The position numbers were made by a program, and so were the translations under genes. The notes under the pieces are model-generated. The model ran no database searches, was not told the DNA's origin, and saw only the letters and a list, made by a program, of their open reading frames with translations. A DNA stretch of 64,000 nt. Source: Acetatifactor sp. Lineage in GTDB: Bacteria; Bacillota; Clostridia; Lachnospirales; Lachnospiraceae. Shown here piece by piece: positions 25,002 through 33,298 of this stretch. The stretch covers positions 682,001 to 746,000 of the forward strand of contig JAEEVF010000001.1 of NCBI GenBank assembly GCA_016290775.1, in the 5' to 3' direction. The first letter of the stretch is position 1. Each line of letters opens with the position of its first letter.

Positions 25002-25140
25002 TATGGTTTTTTGTGGTAGAGTGTATCTATGTTGGATTAAAGATTGGGTATAAGGAATGTCTCGGGGGTCGTGCAAGTTGTGACTCTTAGGATCAATTAT
25101 AAATACATCGTTAACACACCATGAAAAAAGCCATATTGTG
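24997..25140. repeat. Pair of inverted repeats in the divergent DUF1015/small-protein region
   Basis: CACAATATGG (24997-25006) recurs inverted as CCATATTGTG (25131-25140). Both copies are followed inward by a six-base T-run (read outside-in), with one extra C in the second, giving about 16 matched bases. The left copy overlaps the -35 box of the DUF1015 promoter. The 144-base span could be a small inverted-repeat element or two sites for one regulator. Confidence 0.55.
25078..25105 (+). promoter_or_regulatory. Possible promoter for the 93-residue protein gene
   Basis: TTGTGA (25078-25083) and TAAATA (25100-25105) are 16 bases apart. It is a weak match. It would give a leader of roughly 74 bases that includes the second inverted-repeat copy. 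Confidence 0.3.
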
Positions 25141-25185
25141 TGTGGTTGATAAGAAAAAGACTAGAAAGCTGGAGGAATAAAGAAA

Positions 25186-25467
25186 ATGACTGATGAGAAC
25201 AGAGCTATTCTTACGAGGATAAATAAGTATGCGGAGGAGGTGTTAGGGGATATTGATCCTCAGAAGGTGCCAGTTTCTATGCAACTAGAAAAACTGAAGC
25301 CTATAATGGACGAAATTGCAAAAGAAAAGAATATGTCATTAGAGGATGTGTTTATCCTCTATATGGACATTCAGAGCGAGGCATCCGTAGCCTCCGACCA
25401 AAAGCTCCAGGATCAGCTTAAGGACTTAAACATGGGTGGCGACATGCCTCTTCTATACAGAGACTAA
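25186..25467 (+). CDS. Small acidic protein of unknown function (93 residues)
   Basis: The protein begins MTDENRAILTRINKYAEEVL and is mostly charged helix. It ends GGDMPLLYRD. I recognise no family. No signal peptide, membrane helix or cysteine is visible. GGAGGA lies about 10 bases before the ATG, and the gene has its own upstream region, so it is probably real. It is one of the few plus-strand genes. A structured palindromic element begins 55 bases after its stop and could affect its transcript end. Confidence 0.65.
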   Translation: MTDENRAILTRINKYAEEVLGDIDPQKVPVSMQLEKLKPIMDEIAKEKNMSLEDVFILYMDIQSEASVASDQKLQDQLKDLNMGGDMPLLYRD

Positions 25468-25521
25468 GTTTGTAAATGCCTGTTGAGATGACTCATTGAA
25501 ATTTGTTAAGATTACAGAACA

Positions 25522-25760
25522 CTCGAGCGTGGGCGTGGTGGGGCCCATCGGAACAATTAGCCAGCAGCACTTAGTGAACCGAGGACCGAAAAGCCGCAGA
25601 CAAAAATTTGAAATTTTTGGCCAGGCTTAGCCTGAGGGCCGAAGGTGAACTTAGTGCAGTCTGAGCCGTTCCGAGGACCCCATCCGACCGCGCGAGTTAG
25701 CTATCAATAGCGCTCTCAAAGCGTGCCCGTTCCAAAGAGCCCCATCCGACCACGCGAGTT
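25522..25760. repeat. Complex GC-rich palindromic element between the small gene and serA
   Basis: Outer arms 25522-25554 and 25668-25696 pair imperfectly but extensively (TCGGAAC with GTTCCGA; TGGGG with CCCCA). Inside, GCACTTAGTGAACC (25567-25580) pairs with GGTGAACTTAGTGC (25644-25657) through all 14 positions except one T.T and a tandem G.A/A.G mismatch. Within that lie a near-perfect A/T hairpin (25601-25619) and AGGC-TTA-GCCT (25623-25633). The 3' arm is then repeated directly at 25729-25760. No open reading frame is convincing here. The pattern resembles a folded RNA or a non-autonomous mobile element. The roughly 300 bases between the small gene and serA hold this element and a terminator. 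Confidence 0.65.
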
Positions 25761-25779
25761 TTGCAGAGCAACAATAAAA

Positions 25780-25805
25780 AAGGCCTCCCGGCAATGGGAG
25801 GCCTT
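25780..25805 (-). terminator. Intrinsic terminator of serCA
   Basis: A perfect 10-bp stem, AAGGCCTCCC (25780-25789) with GGGAGGCCTT (25796-25805), has a 6-base loop. On the minus strand it is followed by a run of T (TTTTTTATT). It lies 27 bases past the serA stop. Confidence 0.9.
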
Positions 25806-25832
25806 AACTTATCTTTTTAACTTATCCGAACC

Positions 25833-26993
25833 TTACTTCACGATTCTCACGCGGAAAACGCCGTCAATTGCCTCAAGACTCTTAACGATGTCTGCGGGAA
25901 CGGGAGCTTCAACGTCACACATGGTGTAAGCATAATCTCCACGAGACTTGTTGGTCATGTTCGTGATATTGATGTTCTTCTCACCAAATGCGCCAGTGAA
26001 CTTCGTGATCATATTCGCAATGTTCTTGTGGAAGATCGCGATACGACCTGCAGCAGCGCAAACGCCCATATCACATGCGGGATAGTTCACGGAGTTGCGA
26101 ATGTTACCATTCTCAAGGTAATCGGTCATCTCCTGCACTGCCATGATCGCACAGTTGTCTTCACTCTCCTCGGTGCTTGCGCCAAGGTGAGGGATCACGA
26201 TGCATCCAGCCTGGCCAGCGGTCGTCGGATTCGGGAAATCGGATACGTAACGAGCGATCTTTCCGTTCTTGATGCCTTCAAGCACGTCTGCCTCATTGCA
26301 AAGCAGATCTCTTGCAAAGTTCAGAATTACAACGCCATCCTTCATCTTTGCGATTGCTTCGCGGTTTACGCTGCCCTTGGTGGAATCAAGCAGAGGAACG
26401 TGGATCGTGATATAATCGCAATCTGCGTAGATGTCGTCTACATTGATCACGTGCTTAACGGATCTGGAAAGCTGCCATGCAGCATTTACGGAAAGATAAG
26501 GGTCGTAACCATATACTTCCATGCCAAGGCTGATCGCGGTATTTGCAACCTTCGCGCCGATCGCGCCAAGGCCGATAACGCCAAGCTTCTTGCCCATCAG
26601 CTCGGTACCTGCATAGTTCTTCTTCTCCTTCTCTGCGGTCTTAGCGATGTTTGCGTCATCCTTGTTAGCCTTTACCCATTCGATACCGCCAACGATGTCT
26701 CTTGCAGCAAGCAGCATGCCTGCGATCACAAGCTCCTTAACGCCGTTTGCGTTTGCACCGGGGGTATTGAAAACCACGATACCCTTTTCAGCGCACTTGT
26801 CCAGAGGAATGTTGTTGGTGCCGGCACCTGCTCTTGCAACTGCAAGAAGGCTGTCAGGAAGCTCCATCTCATGCATGGATGCGCTTCTTACCAGGATTCC
26901 CTCTGCCTCGTTTACGTTTTGCGTCATTTCATATTCAGCAGAAAAATTCTTCAGCCCTACCTGGGCAATTGGATTTAAGCAATGAATCTTCAT
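25833..26993 (-). CDS. serA: D-3-phosphoglycerate dehydrogenase
   Basis: The 386-residue enzyme oxidises 3-phosphoglycerate with NAD as the first step of serine synthesis. GVIGLGAIGAKVANTAISLG is the dinucleotide fold, the catalytic His is in IPHLGASTEESEDN, and an ACT-like domain ends the protein (NITNMTNKSRGDYAYTMCDV). It is the short form with ACT, so serine feedback is possible. Its ATG overlaps the serC stop (TAATG), showing translational coupling. A terminator follows. Confidence 0.95.
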   Translation of the reverse strand: MKIHCLNPIAQVGLKNFSAEYEMTQNVNEAEGILVRSASMHEMELPDSLLAVARAGAGTNNIPLDKCAEKGIVVFNTPGANANGVKELVIAGMLLAARDIVGGIEWVKANKDDANIAKTAEKEKKNYAGTELMGKKLGVIGLGAIGAKVANTAISLGMEVYGYDPYLSVNAAWQLSRSVKHVINVDDIYADCDYITIHVPLLDSTKGSVNREAIAKMKDGVVILNFARDLLCNEADVLEGIKNGKIARYVSDFPNPTTAGQAGCIVIPHLGASTEESEDNCAIMAVQEMTDYLENGNIRNSVNYPACDMGVCAAAGRIAIFHKNIANMITKFTGAFGEKNINITNMTNKSRGDYAYTMCDVEAPVPADIVKSLEAIDGVFRVRIVK

Positions 26994-28075
26994 TATGCGT
27001 TCTCCTCTTCAAACTTCTTCATGAACTCAACGAGCTTCTGCACGCCTTCGATGGGCATTGCATTGTAGATGGAGGCTCTCATGCCACCTACGGTTCTGTG
27101 GCCCTTAAGGTTTACAAAACCGGCTGCGGTAGCTTCCTTAACGAACTTGGCATCCAGTTCCTCGTTACCGGTAACGAAAGGAACGTTCATCAGGGATCTG
27201 TCTTCCTTGCGAACGGTGCCCTTAAAGAGCTTGCTCTCATCAAGGAAATCATAAAGAACCTTAGCCTTAGCCTCGTTGCGCTCCTTCATAGCCTGAAGGC
27301 CGCCCATCTTCTTGATCCACTTGAATACCTTGCCGCAGATGTAGATGCCGTATGCGGGAGGAGTGTTGTACATGCTGCCGTTGTCAGCATGGATCTTATA
27401 TTTCAGCATGGTAGGAGTTCCGGGAAGGGTGTCCTCAGTGATCAAATCCTCACGGATGATCACGATCACAACGCCTGCAGGTCCAATGTTCTTCTGAACG
27501 CCGCCGTAGATCACGCCGTACTTGGTCACGTCAACGGGCTCGGAAAGGAAGCAGCTGGAAACGTCTGCAACAAGGGTCTTACCCTTCGTGTTAGGCAGAG
27601 TCTTAAACTTGGTACCATAAATCGTATTGTTCTCGCAGATATATACATAGTCTGCATCCTCGCTGATGGGGAGGTCGGAACAATCAGGAATGTAAGAAAA
27701 GGTCTTGTCCTCAGAAGAAGCGATCTTGTTTGCCTTACCATAGATCTGTGCTTCCTGATATGCCTTCTTTGCCCACTGACCGGTCACGATGTAGTCAGCA
27801 ACCTTGTTCTTCATCAGGTTCATGGGGATCATTGCGAACTGCTGGCTTGCGCCGCCCTGAAGGAACAGAACCTTGTAATTGTCAGGGATGTTCATCAGCT
27901 CACGAAGATCAGCCTCAGCCTCATCGATGATTGCCTGATATGCTTTCGAACGATGGCTCATCTCCATAACGGACATGCCAGTTCCCTTGTAATCAAGCAT
28001 CTCGTCAGCAGCTTCCTTCAGTACCTCCTCAGGCAGAACCGCAGGCCCTGCTGAGAAATTGTAAACTCTTGCCAT
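26993..28075 (-). CDS. serC: Phosphoserine aminotransferase
   Basis: The 360-residue PLP enzyme makes phosphoserine from 3-phosphohydroxypyruvate and glutamate. It begins ARVYNFSAGPAVLPEEVL, typical of SerC. LFLQGGASQQFAMIPMN binds phosphate, and the PLP lysine is in YGGVQKNIGPAGV. ERHRTVGG-like GHRTVGGMRASIYNAMP closes the active site. It is first in the serC-serA operon. GGAGGAG precedes the ATG, and a promoter overlapping a perfect palindrome lies upstream. No serB lies in the window. Confidence 0.96.
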   Translation of the reverse strand: MARVYNFSAGPAVLPEEVLKEAADEMLDYKGTGMSVMEMSHRSKAYQAIIDEAEADLRELMNIPDNYKVLFLQGGASQQFAMIPMNLMKNKVADYIVTGQWAKKAYQEAQIYGKANKIASSEDKTFSYIPDCSDLPISEDADYVYICENNTIYGTKFKTLPNTKGKTLVADVSSCFLSEPVDVTKYGVIYGGVQKNIGPAGVVIVIIREDLITEDTLPGTPTMLKYKIHADNGSMYNTPPAYGIYICGKVFKWIKKMGGLQAMKERNEAKAKVLYDFLDESKLFKGTVRKEDRSLMNVPFVTGNEELDAKFVKEATAAGFVNLKGHRTVGGMRASIYNAMPIEGVQKLVEFMKKFEEENA

Positions 28076-28117
28076 AACTTTTCTCCTCCTGTTTTTGGCT
28101 TTATTTCATTAGATACT

Positions 28118-28146
28118 AGAATATTCTTTCTTTGGCGTAAAGTCAA
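28118..28146 (-). promoter_or_regulatory. Predicted sigma-A promoter for serCA
   Basis: On the minus strand TTGACT (28141-28146) and TATTCT (28118-28123) are 17 bases apart, about 43 bases before the serC ATG. Confidence 0.75.
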
Positions 28147-28154
28147 GACTTTAC
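28137..28154. promoter_or_regulatory. Perfect palindrome over the serCA -35 box (candidate operator)
   Basis: GTAAAGTC (28137-28144), AA, GACTTTAC (28147-28154) is an 8-bp perfect dyad covering the -35 box. A repressor bound here would block transcription. The regulator is not identified. Confidence 0.55.
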
Positions 28155-28193
28155 TCGATTAAATTGTTAAAATATTACCATTCTTTTTTCGGC

Positions 28194-29618
28194 TTACTTA
28201 AAAATGAAAACTGGCGTTCCAATCTCGACGTTATCAAAGATGATGTCCGTGGTCTCATCCGGCATGTTAACGCACCCGTGGGAACCATTCCTCAGATAGG
28301 TATCTCCGCCGAATTCCTCTTCTTTTCTCCAGTCTGCGTCATGAAGACCGATGGATTCATAGATCGGCATCCAACGCCTTACAAAGGAAGCATATCCAGG
28401 TCCGCGAAGAACGCGGTTTGTCAGCTTTTCCTTGATGTAAAAAGCGCCTTCATAGGTGTCATGCCGTCTTCTTATGTCGCCTGTCACGACTCCGGAGGTC
28501 ACGATCAGCTTACCTTCCTGATAATAGTAGATCTTCTGTTCGAGCTTATCTACCTCAATGTATGTTCCGCCAGTGTCATCGAGACCGCGGTGCAACGTTT
28601 CGTGAAGATATGTCGGCACGTGAACGGTTTTTGCTTTCCGAAGCTTTGGATCACTCAAGATTTCTCTCAGGAATGCTTTCTCAGCTTCCACGTCGATCTC
28701 CGTTCCAAAGTTGCCGGGCTTAACCGTTACGACTTCACCGCTTTCCCTGCTGGTCTTGAACTGCCGTTCCACGCCGTAGGTATGATACTTTTCGCAGAGC
28801 TCCTCCATAAAGGCATCTGCCGCTTTGAGATCATAGTAATAAGAGCCATTTTCATCCTTTAAGGGATTATTTTGCTCATCCTTTGCGATAAAACCGCTCA
28901 TGATGCCTTCCGTAAAGGCGATCTGCTCATCTCCCATGTCGTAGACAAGACCGCACTCTTCCAACTCATCCAGATCCTCACAGATCTGTACGGTCTTTTT
29001 CTGCGCATCGGTCATCTCATAGTCAAAATAACAATCTGACTTTGCAAGATCTACCACTCTTATGCGCTCGTTTATGGCATCGCGAATGGTTTCATAGCCC
29101 TTTTCCACGTCGAGATGTCCATTGAGGTTATGAGAGATATAATAACCGTCCTTGTCATCCCAGGACATAGAAACAAACGTGACCGTGTTCTCGTTCTTCA
29201 CGATTTCAAGCGAATCCCACCAATCGCGCAGCTTTCCCTCGTCATAGGCAAAGTTTGGCGCGCCTGTCGTGATCTGGTTTTCCCGCCAGAGCATGGATAG
29301 CCACCCAAGGGACGTCTGATGCTTTTGATACGCACGAAGGCTCAGGGAATAATCGAATATGGGCGACGCTTCGTTCAGGTCGAAATCATATTCCTTATTC
29401 CGTGAATCAAAGACGATCAGATCCGGCGCCGATGCGTCGACGATCAAGTCTTGATTGACTTCATCAGGCGTTTTGCCCGTTACGTAAACGCCGTTCACCC
29501 AGGTGTTTGGCGCATACCTGTCCTTTACGTACTTGTTCATCCCTAGATATCCTGCAAAAACAAGCACGACAACCACAAAACCTACGCATCCAAGTTTGAT
29601 CAGCCATTGTTTCTTCAA
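28194..29618 (-). CDS. L,D-transpeptidase with membrane anchor
   Basis: The 474-residue protein has one N-terminal membrane helix (about 8-26, LGCVGFVVVVLVFAGYLGM) and a long extracellular part resembling the PG_binding_4 domain. A YkuD catalytic domain follows (about 355-474) with the active-site motif NGSHGCVNMPDE. These enzymes form 3-3 cross-links or attach proteins to peptidoglycan, outside the membrane. The only good start is TTG at 29618. It begins 18 bases after ilvB stops, so it may be read from the ilv transcript, an odd pairing with no known link. Confidence 0.9.
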   Translation of the reverse strand: MKKQWLIKLGCVGFVVVVLVFAGYLGMNKYVKDRYAPNTWVNGVYVTGKTPDEVNQDLIVDASAPDLIVFDSRNKEYDFDLNEASPIFDYSLSLRAYQKHQTSLGWLSMLWRENQITTGAPNFAYDEGKLRDWWDSLEIVKNENTVTFVSMSWDDKDGYYISHNLNGHLDVEKGYETIRDAINERIRVVDLAKSDCYFDYEMTDAQKKTVQICEDLDELEECGLVYDMGDEQIAFTEGIMSGFIAKDEQNNPLKDENGSYYYDLKAADAFMEELCEKYHTYGVERQFKTSRESGEVVTVKPGNFGTEIDVEAEKAFLREILSDPKLRKAKTVHVPTYLHETLHRGLDDTGGTYIEVDKLEQKIYYYQEGKLIVTSGVVTGDIRRRHDTYEGAFYIKEKLTNRVLRGPGYASFVRRWMPIYESIGLHDADWRKEEEFGGDTYLRNGSHGCVNMPDETTDIIFDNVEIGTPVFIFK

Positions 29619-29636
29619 ATACTCATCACCACTTTC

Positions 29637-31319
29637 TTATGCTTCGCGGTTTTTCAAATCCTCTCCGTCAAAGACTTCACTAATGGGTGCTCCTGCGGGA
29701 ACCATCGGGAACACCTTATCATCCTCGGGGATCATGACTTCAACAAGCACGGGAGCCTTCAGTGAAATGGCCTTTTCGAGTGCTGGCGCAACCTCTTCCT
29801 TCTTTGTCACGCGGATCGCCTCACAACCAAGTCCCTCTGCAACCTTGCAGAAATCTACCTTGTCCTGAAGCACGGTCTGGGAATAACGCTTTCCGTAGAA
29901 AAGCGTCTGCCACTGACGTACCATGCCAAGTACGTGATTGTTGATCACGATCTCAACAATCGGTATATTATATCGACTGGCAGTTGCCAGCTCCTGCATG
30001 TTCATTCTAAAGCATCCGTCGCCTGCGATATTGACGCAGACCTTATCGGGATTGCCAACCTGCGCGCCGATGCACGCACCAAGGCCATACCCCATGGTGC
30101 CAAGACCGCCTGAGGAAAGGAAGGTGCGAGGCTTGGTATATTTATAATACTGCGCCGCCCACATCTGATGCTGTCCAACGTCGGTCGTAATGATCGCTTC
30201 ACCCTTGGTAACACGGTCAAGCTCTTCGATCACGTAAGGGCATGCAAGGTTCTCATCCTCATATTTCATCGGGAACTTAATCTTCAGTTCCTGTACGCGA
30301 GCCATCCAGTCGGAGTGATCCTTCTTCTCAATCCTGGTGTTCAACACCTGAAGAACCGCCTTGAGATCACCAACAAGGGAAGCATCTACGCGAATGTTCT
30401 TGTTAACCTCAGCCTTATCGATGTCTACGTGGATGATCTTAGCATTCTCGCAGAACTTCTTGGGATTTCCGATCACGCGGTCAGAAAATCTTGCGCCAAG
30501 CGCGATCAAAAGATCGCATTCACTCACGCCAAGGTTGGAAGCCTTCGTGCCGTGCATGCCGATCATGCCGGTGTAACGCTCGCTGTAGCCGTCAAATGCG
30601 CCCTTGCCCATCAAGGTATCACAAACGGGTGCATCCACAAGCTCCGCAAATTCTGCAACTTCCTTGGAAGCTCCGGAGATTACGGCGCCGCCGCCAAGAT
30701 AAATGAAGGGCTTCTTTGCTTCATTGATGAATTTCAGAGCCTTCTGAAGCTCAGTTTCGGAAATATATGCCTTCGGCTCATAGGTTGCAGGCTTTTCTGC
30801 GGTATATTCACAGGTTGCCGCCGTTACGTCCTTGGTAATGTCCACAAGAACGGGGCCAGGGCGTCCGCTCTTTGCGATCTGGAAGGCTTCACGCATAATG
30901 GGCGCAAGGTCTTCCACCTTTTTCACGATGTAGTTGTGCTTCGTGATCGGCATGGTCACGCCTGCGATATCCACTTCCTGGAAGGAATCCTTTCCAAGGC
31001 TGGGAAGAGCAACGTTTGCCGTGATCGCCACCACGGGCACGGAATCCATGTAAGCAGTCGCGATTCCGGTGACCAGATTGGTCGCGCCAGGACCGCTGGT
31101 TGCCATGCAAACGCCAACCTTACCGGTTGCTCTTGCATATCCGTCCGCCGCGTGTGCTGCGCCCTGCTCGTGGCTGGTCAGGATGTGGCGGATCTCGTCG
31201 CCATGCTTATACAGTGCGTCATATACGTTCAGGATGGTACCTCCCGGATAACCGAAGACGGTGTCAACACCCTGCTCCTTGAGACATTCTATTACGATTT
31301 CTGAGCCGTTTAATTGCAT
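29637..31319 (-). CDS. ilvB: Acetolactate synthase, large subunit
   Basis: The 560-residue TPP enzyme makes acetolactate or acetohydroxybutyrate for valine, leucine and isoleucine. EQGAAHAADGYARATGKVG carries the catalytic Glu region, and AGDGCFRMNMQELATASRYN is the TPP/metal motif. Length and features match the anabolic AHAS. GGAGATACGACA precedes the ATG. It follows ilvD after 288 bases that hold a large palindromic element. The small regulatory subunit gene ilvN is not next to it; an L,D-transpeptidase gene comes next. Confidence 0.96.
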   Translation of the reverse strand: MQLNGSEIVIECLKEQGVDTVFGYPGGTILNVYDALYKHGDEIRHILTSHEQGAAHAADGYARATGKVGVCMATSGPGATNLVTGIATAYMDSVPVVAITANVALPSLGKDSFQEVDIAGVTMPITKHNYIVKKVEDLAPIMREAFQIAKSGRPGPVLVDITKDVTAATCEYTAEKPATYEPKAYISETELQKALKFINEAKKPFIYLGGGAVISGASKEVAEFAELVDAPVCDTLMGKGAFDGYSERYTGMIGMHGTKASNLGVSECDLLIALGARFSDRVIGNPKKFCENAKIIHVDIDKAEVNKNIRVDASLVGDLKAVLQVLNTRIEKKDHSDWMARVQELKIKFPMKYEDENLACPYVIEELDRVTKGEAIITTDVGQHQMWAAQYYKYTKPRTFLSSGGLGTMGYGLGACIGAQVGNPDKVCVNIAGDGCFRMNMQELATASRYNIPIVEIVINNHVLGMVRQWQTLFYGKRYSQTVLQDKVDFCKVAEGLGCEAIRVTKKEEVAPALEKAISLKAPVLVEVMIPEDDKVFPMVPAGAPISEVFDGEDLKNREA

Positions 31320-31338
31320 TGTCGTATCTCCTTCTTTA

Positions 31339-31601
31339 AGTAAACTGAGATAATTCAGTTCTATATGCTAATGATCATGAGTTGCCGTTCAAACCCGAGG
31401 GTGAACAGCGGCATCCCCCTTCAGGCATTAGTTCCTAGGCGTCGGTACTTAGTCCGCGTATCACGCGAATCAACATAAGCAGACAAGCTCGCTTGGATGC
31501 TTATGGAAGATGCAGCGTGAGCGGACTTATGTACCGATACGCCGAACTCATAGCGCGAGCGGGCCTGAACGGTGGATTCGCTGCGCGCCCGAGTAAACTG
31601 A
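31339..31601. repeat. Long hairpin element in the ilvD-ilvB gap, flanked by 10-bp direct repeats
   Basis: A nested hairpin pairs AGTTC/GAACT (31430-31434, 31544-31548), GGCGT/ACGCC, CGGTAC/GTACCG (31443-31448, 31531-31536) and AGTCCGC/GCGGACT (31451-31457, 31521-31527). Further in are TCACGC/GCGTGA, CATAAGCA/TGCTTATG and CAAGC/GCTTG. Farther out CCGTTCA (31385-31391) can pair with TGAACGG (31566-31572) or with the nearer TGAA. AGTAAACTGA occurs at 31339-31348 and again at 31592-31601, like a target-site duplication. No T-box motif is seen. It may be a mobile element or an RNA acting on ilvB expression. Confidence 0.65.
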
Positions 31602-31607
31602 TTCCTT

Positions 31608-33278
31608 TTATTTCATGGGAACTTCAAGTACAGCTCCTCTATTTCCGCTAGTTACAAGTTCGTGGTAGCGTGCAAGGTATCCGGTGGTCACGCGGGGCTC
31701 TCTGGGCTGCCACTTTGCGCGGCGCTCTGCGAGGACTTCGTCGCTCACGAGTACGTCAAGCTTGTTCGCAGGGATGTCAACGCGAATGATGTCGCCTTCT
31801 TCAACAAGTGCGATGGGGCCGCCAACGGCTGCTTCAGGAGAAACGTGGCCGATGGATGCGCCTCTGGAAGCTCCGGAGAAACGTCCGTCCGTGATCAGTG
31901 CCACGGATGATCCAAGACCCATGCCTGCGATTGCGGAGGTAGGATTGAGCATCTCTCTCATGCCAGGGCCGCCCTTAGGACCTTCGTAACGGATCACGAC
32001 AACGTCGCCAGGAACGATCTTGCCACCCTTGATGGCTGCGATCGCATCTTCCTCACAATCAAAGACTCTTGCGGGTCCTTCATGTACCATCATCTCAGGA
32101 ACCACTGCGGAACGCTTTACAACTCCGCTGTCAGGAGCCAGATTGCCCTTCAGCACTGCAATTCCGCCAGTCTCGGAATAAGGATTCTCAATGGGACGAA
32201 TGACCTCTGGATCCATATTCACGCAGTTCTTGATATTCTCACCGATCGTCGTGCCGTTTACGGTCATGCAATCGAGATGTAACAAATTCTTCTTGGTCAG
32301 TTCATTCATTACTGCATATACGCCGCCGGCCTCATTCAGATCTTCCATGTAGGTAGGACCTGCAGGTGCCAGATGGCACAGGTTCGGCGTCTTTGCGGAA
32401 AGCTCATTCGCGATGTCAAGGTTCAGGTCAACGCCTGCTTCCTTTGCGATCGCAGGGATATGAAGCATCGTGTTCGTGGAGCAACCAAGCGCCATGTCAA
32501 CGGTCAGAGCGTTTAGGAAAGCATCCTTCGTCATGATGTCGCGCGGCTTGATATCCTTCTCAACGAGCTCCATGATCTTCATGCCGGCATGCTTTGCCAG
32601 GCGGATTCTGTCGGAATATACTGCCGGAATGGTTCCGTTGCCGCGAAGACCCATGCCGATCGCTTCCGTCAAGCAGTTCATGGAGTTTGCAGTATACATG
32701 CCGGAGCAGGAACCACAGGTCGGGCAAACCTTCTCTTCATAGAGGCACAGCTCTTCCTGGGTCATGGTGCCAGCTTCCACGCTTCCTACTGCCTCGAAGA
32801 TGGAGGAAAGGCTTCTCTTCTTTCCGTGGATACGACCAGCCAGCATGGGGCCGCCGGAAACAAAGATCGTGGGAATGTTCAAACGAGCTGCAGCCATCAG
32901 AAGGCCAGGGACGTTCTTGTCACAGTTCGGGATGCAGACAAGACCGTCAAAGCCGTGCGCCAGAGCCATACACTCCGTGCTGTCTGCGATCAGATCTCTT
33001 GTTACAAGGGAATACTTCATGCCAACGTGGCCCATTGCAATACCGTCACAAACAGCGATAGCAGGGAACATGATGGGAGTACCGCCTGCCATTGCGACGC
33101 CCATCTTTACGGCCTGTGCGATCTTATCCAGGTTCATGTGACCGGGAACAATCTCATTGTAAGAGCAAACCACGCCGATCAGGGGGCGCTTTCTCTCTTC
33201 TTCAGTATATCCAAGTGCATTAAACAAGCTCCTGTGGGGCGCCTGCGCATTACCAACCTTTACGGAATCACTTCTCAT
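31608..33278 (-). CDS. ilvD: Dihydroxy-acid dehydratase
   Basis: The 556-residue Fe-S enzyme dehydrates dihydroxy acids in valine, leucine and isoleucine synthesis. Cluster cysteines are seen in [19 protein letters not shown] and [20 protein letters not shown], and the substrate loop in [15 protein letters not shown] [23 protein letters not shown] sits about 8 bases before the ATG at 33278 and gives the usual [18 protein letters not shown] start; in-frame upstream starts would overlap leuB. It starts 20 bases after leuB ends. Confidence 0.96.
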   Translation of the reverse strand: MRSDSVKVGNAQAPHRSLFNALGYTEEERKRPLIGVVCSYNEIVPGHMNLDKIAQAVKMGVAMAGGTPIMFPAIAVCDGIAMGHVGMKYSLVTRDLIADSTECMALAHGFDGLVCIPNCDKNVPGLLMAAARLNIPTIFVSGGPMLAGRIHGKKRSLSSIFEAVGSVEAGTMTQEELCLYEEKVCPTCGSCSGMYTANSMNCLTEAIGMGLRGNGTIPAVYSDRIRLAKHAGMKIMELVEKDIKPRDIMTKDAFLNALTVDMALGCSTNTMLHIPAIAKEAGVDLNLDIANELSAKTPNLCHLAPAGPTYMEDLNEAGGVYAVMNELTKKNLLHLDCMTVNGTTIGENIKNCVNMDPEVIRPIENPYSETGGIAVLKGNLAPDSGVVKRSAVVPEMMVHEGPARVFDCEEDAIAAIKGGKIVPGDVVVIRYEGPKGGPGMREMLNPTSAIAGMGLGSSVALITDGRFSGASRGASIGHVSPEAAVGGPIALVEEGDIIRVDIPANKLDVLVSDEVLAERRAKWQPREPRVTTGYLARYHELVTSGNRGAVLEVPMK

Positions 33279-33298
33279 TGCTATTCTCTCCTTTTCAC

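Noticed and set aside
25468..25790. CRISPR-like direct repeats
   Set aside because: Only two diverged copies of the 3' arm occur, with no regular spacers or cas genes.
26834..28054. Plus-strand open frame of 406 codons
   Set aside because: It is antisense to serC and part of serA, both certain.
30168..31304. Plus-strand open frame of 378 codons
   Set aside because: It is antisense to ilvB.
31320..31607. T-box or amino-acid attenuator for ilvB
   Set aside because: No T-box sequence (GGTGGNACCGCG type) and no leader peptide with branched-chain codons is visible on the minus strand.
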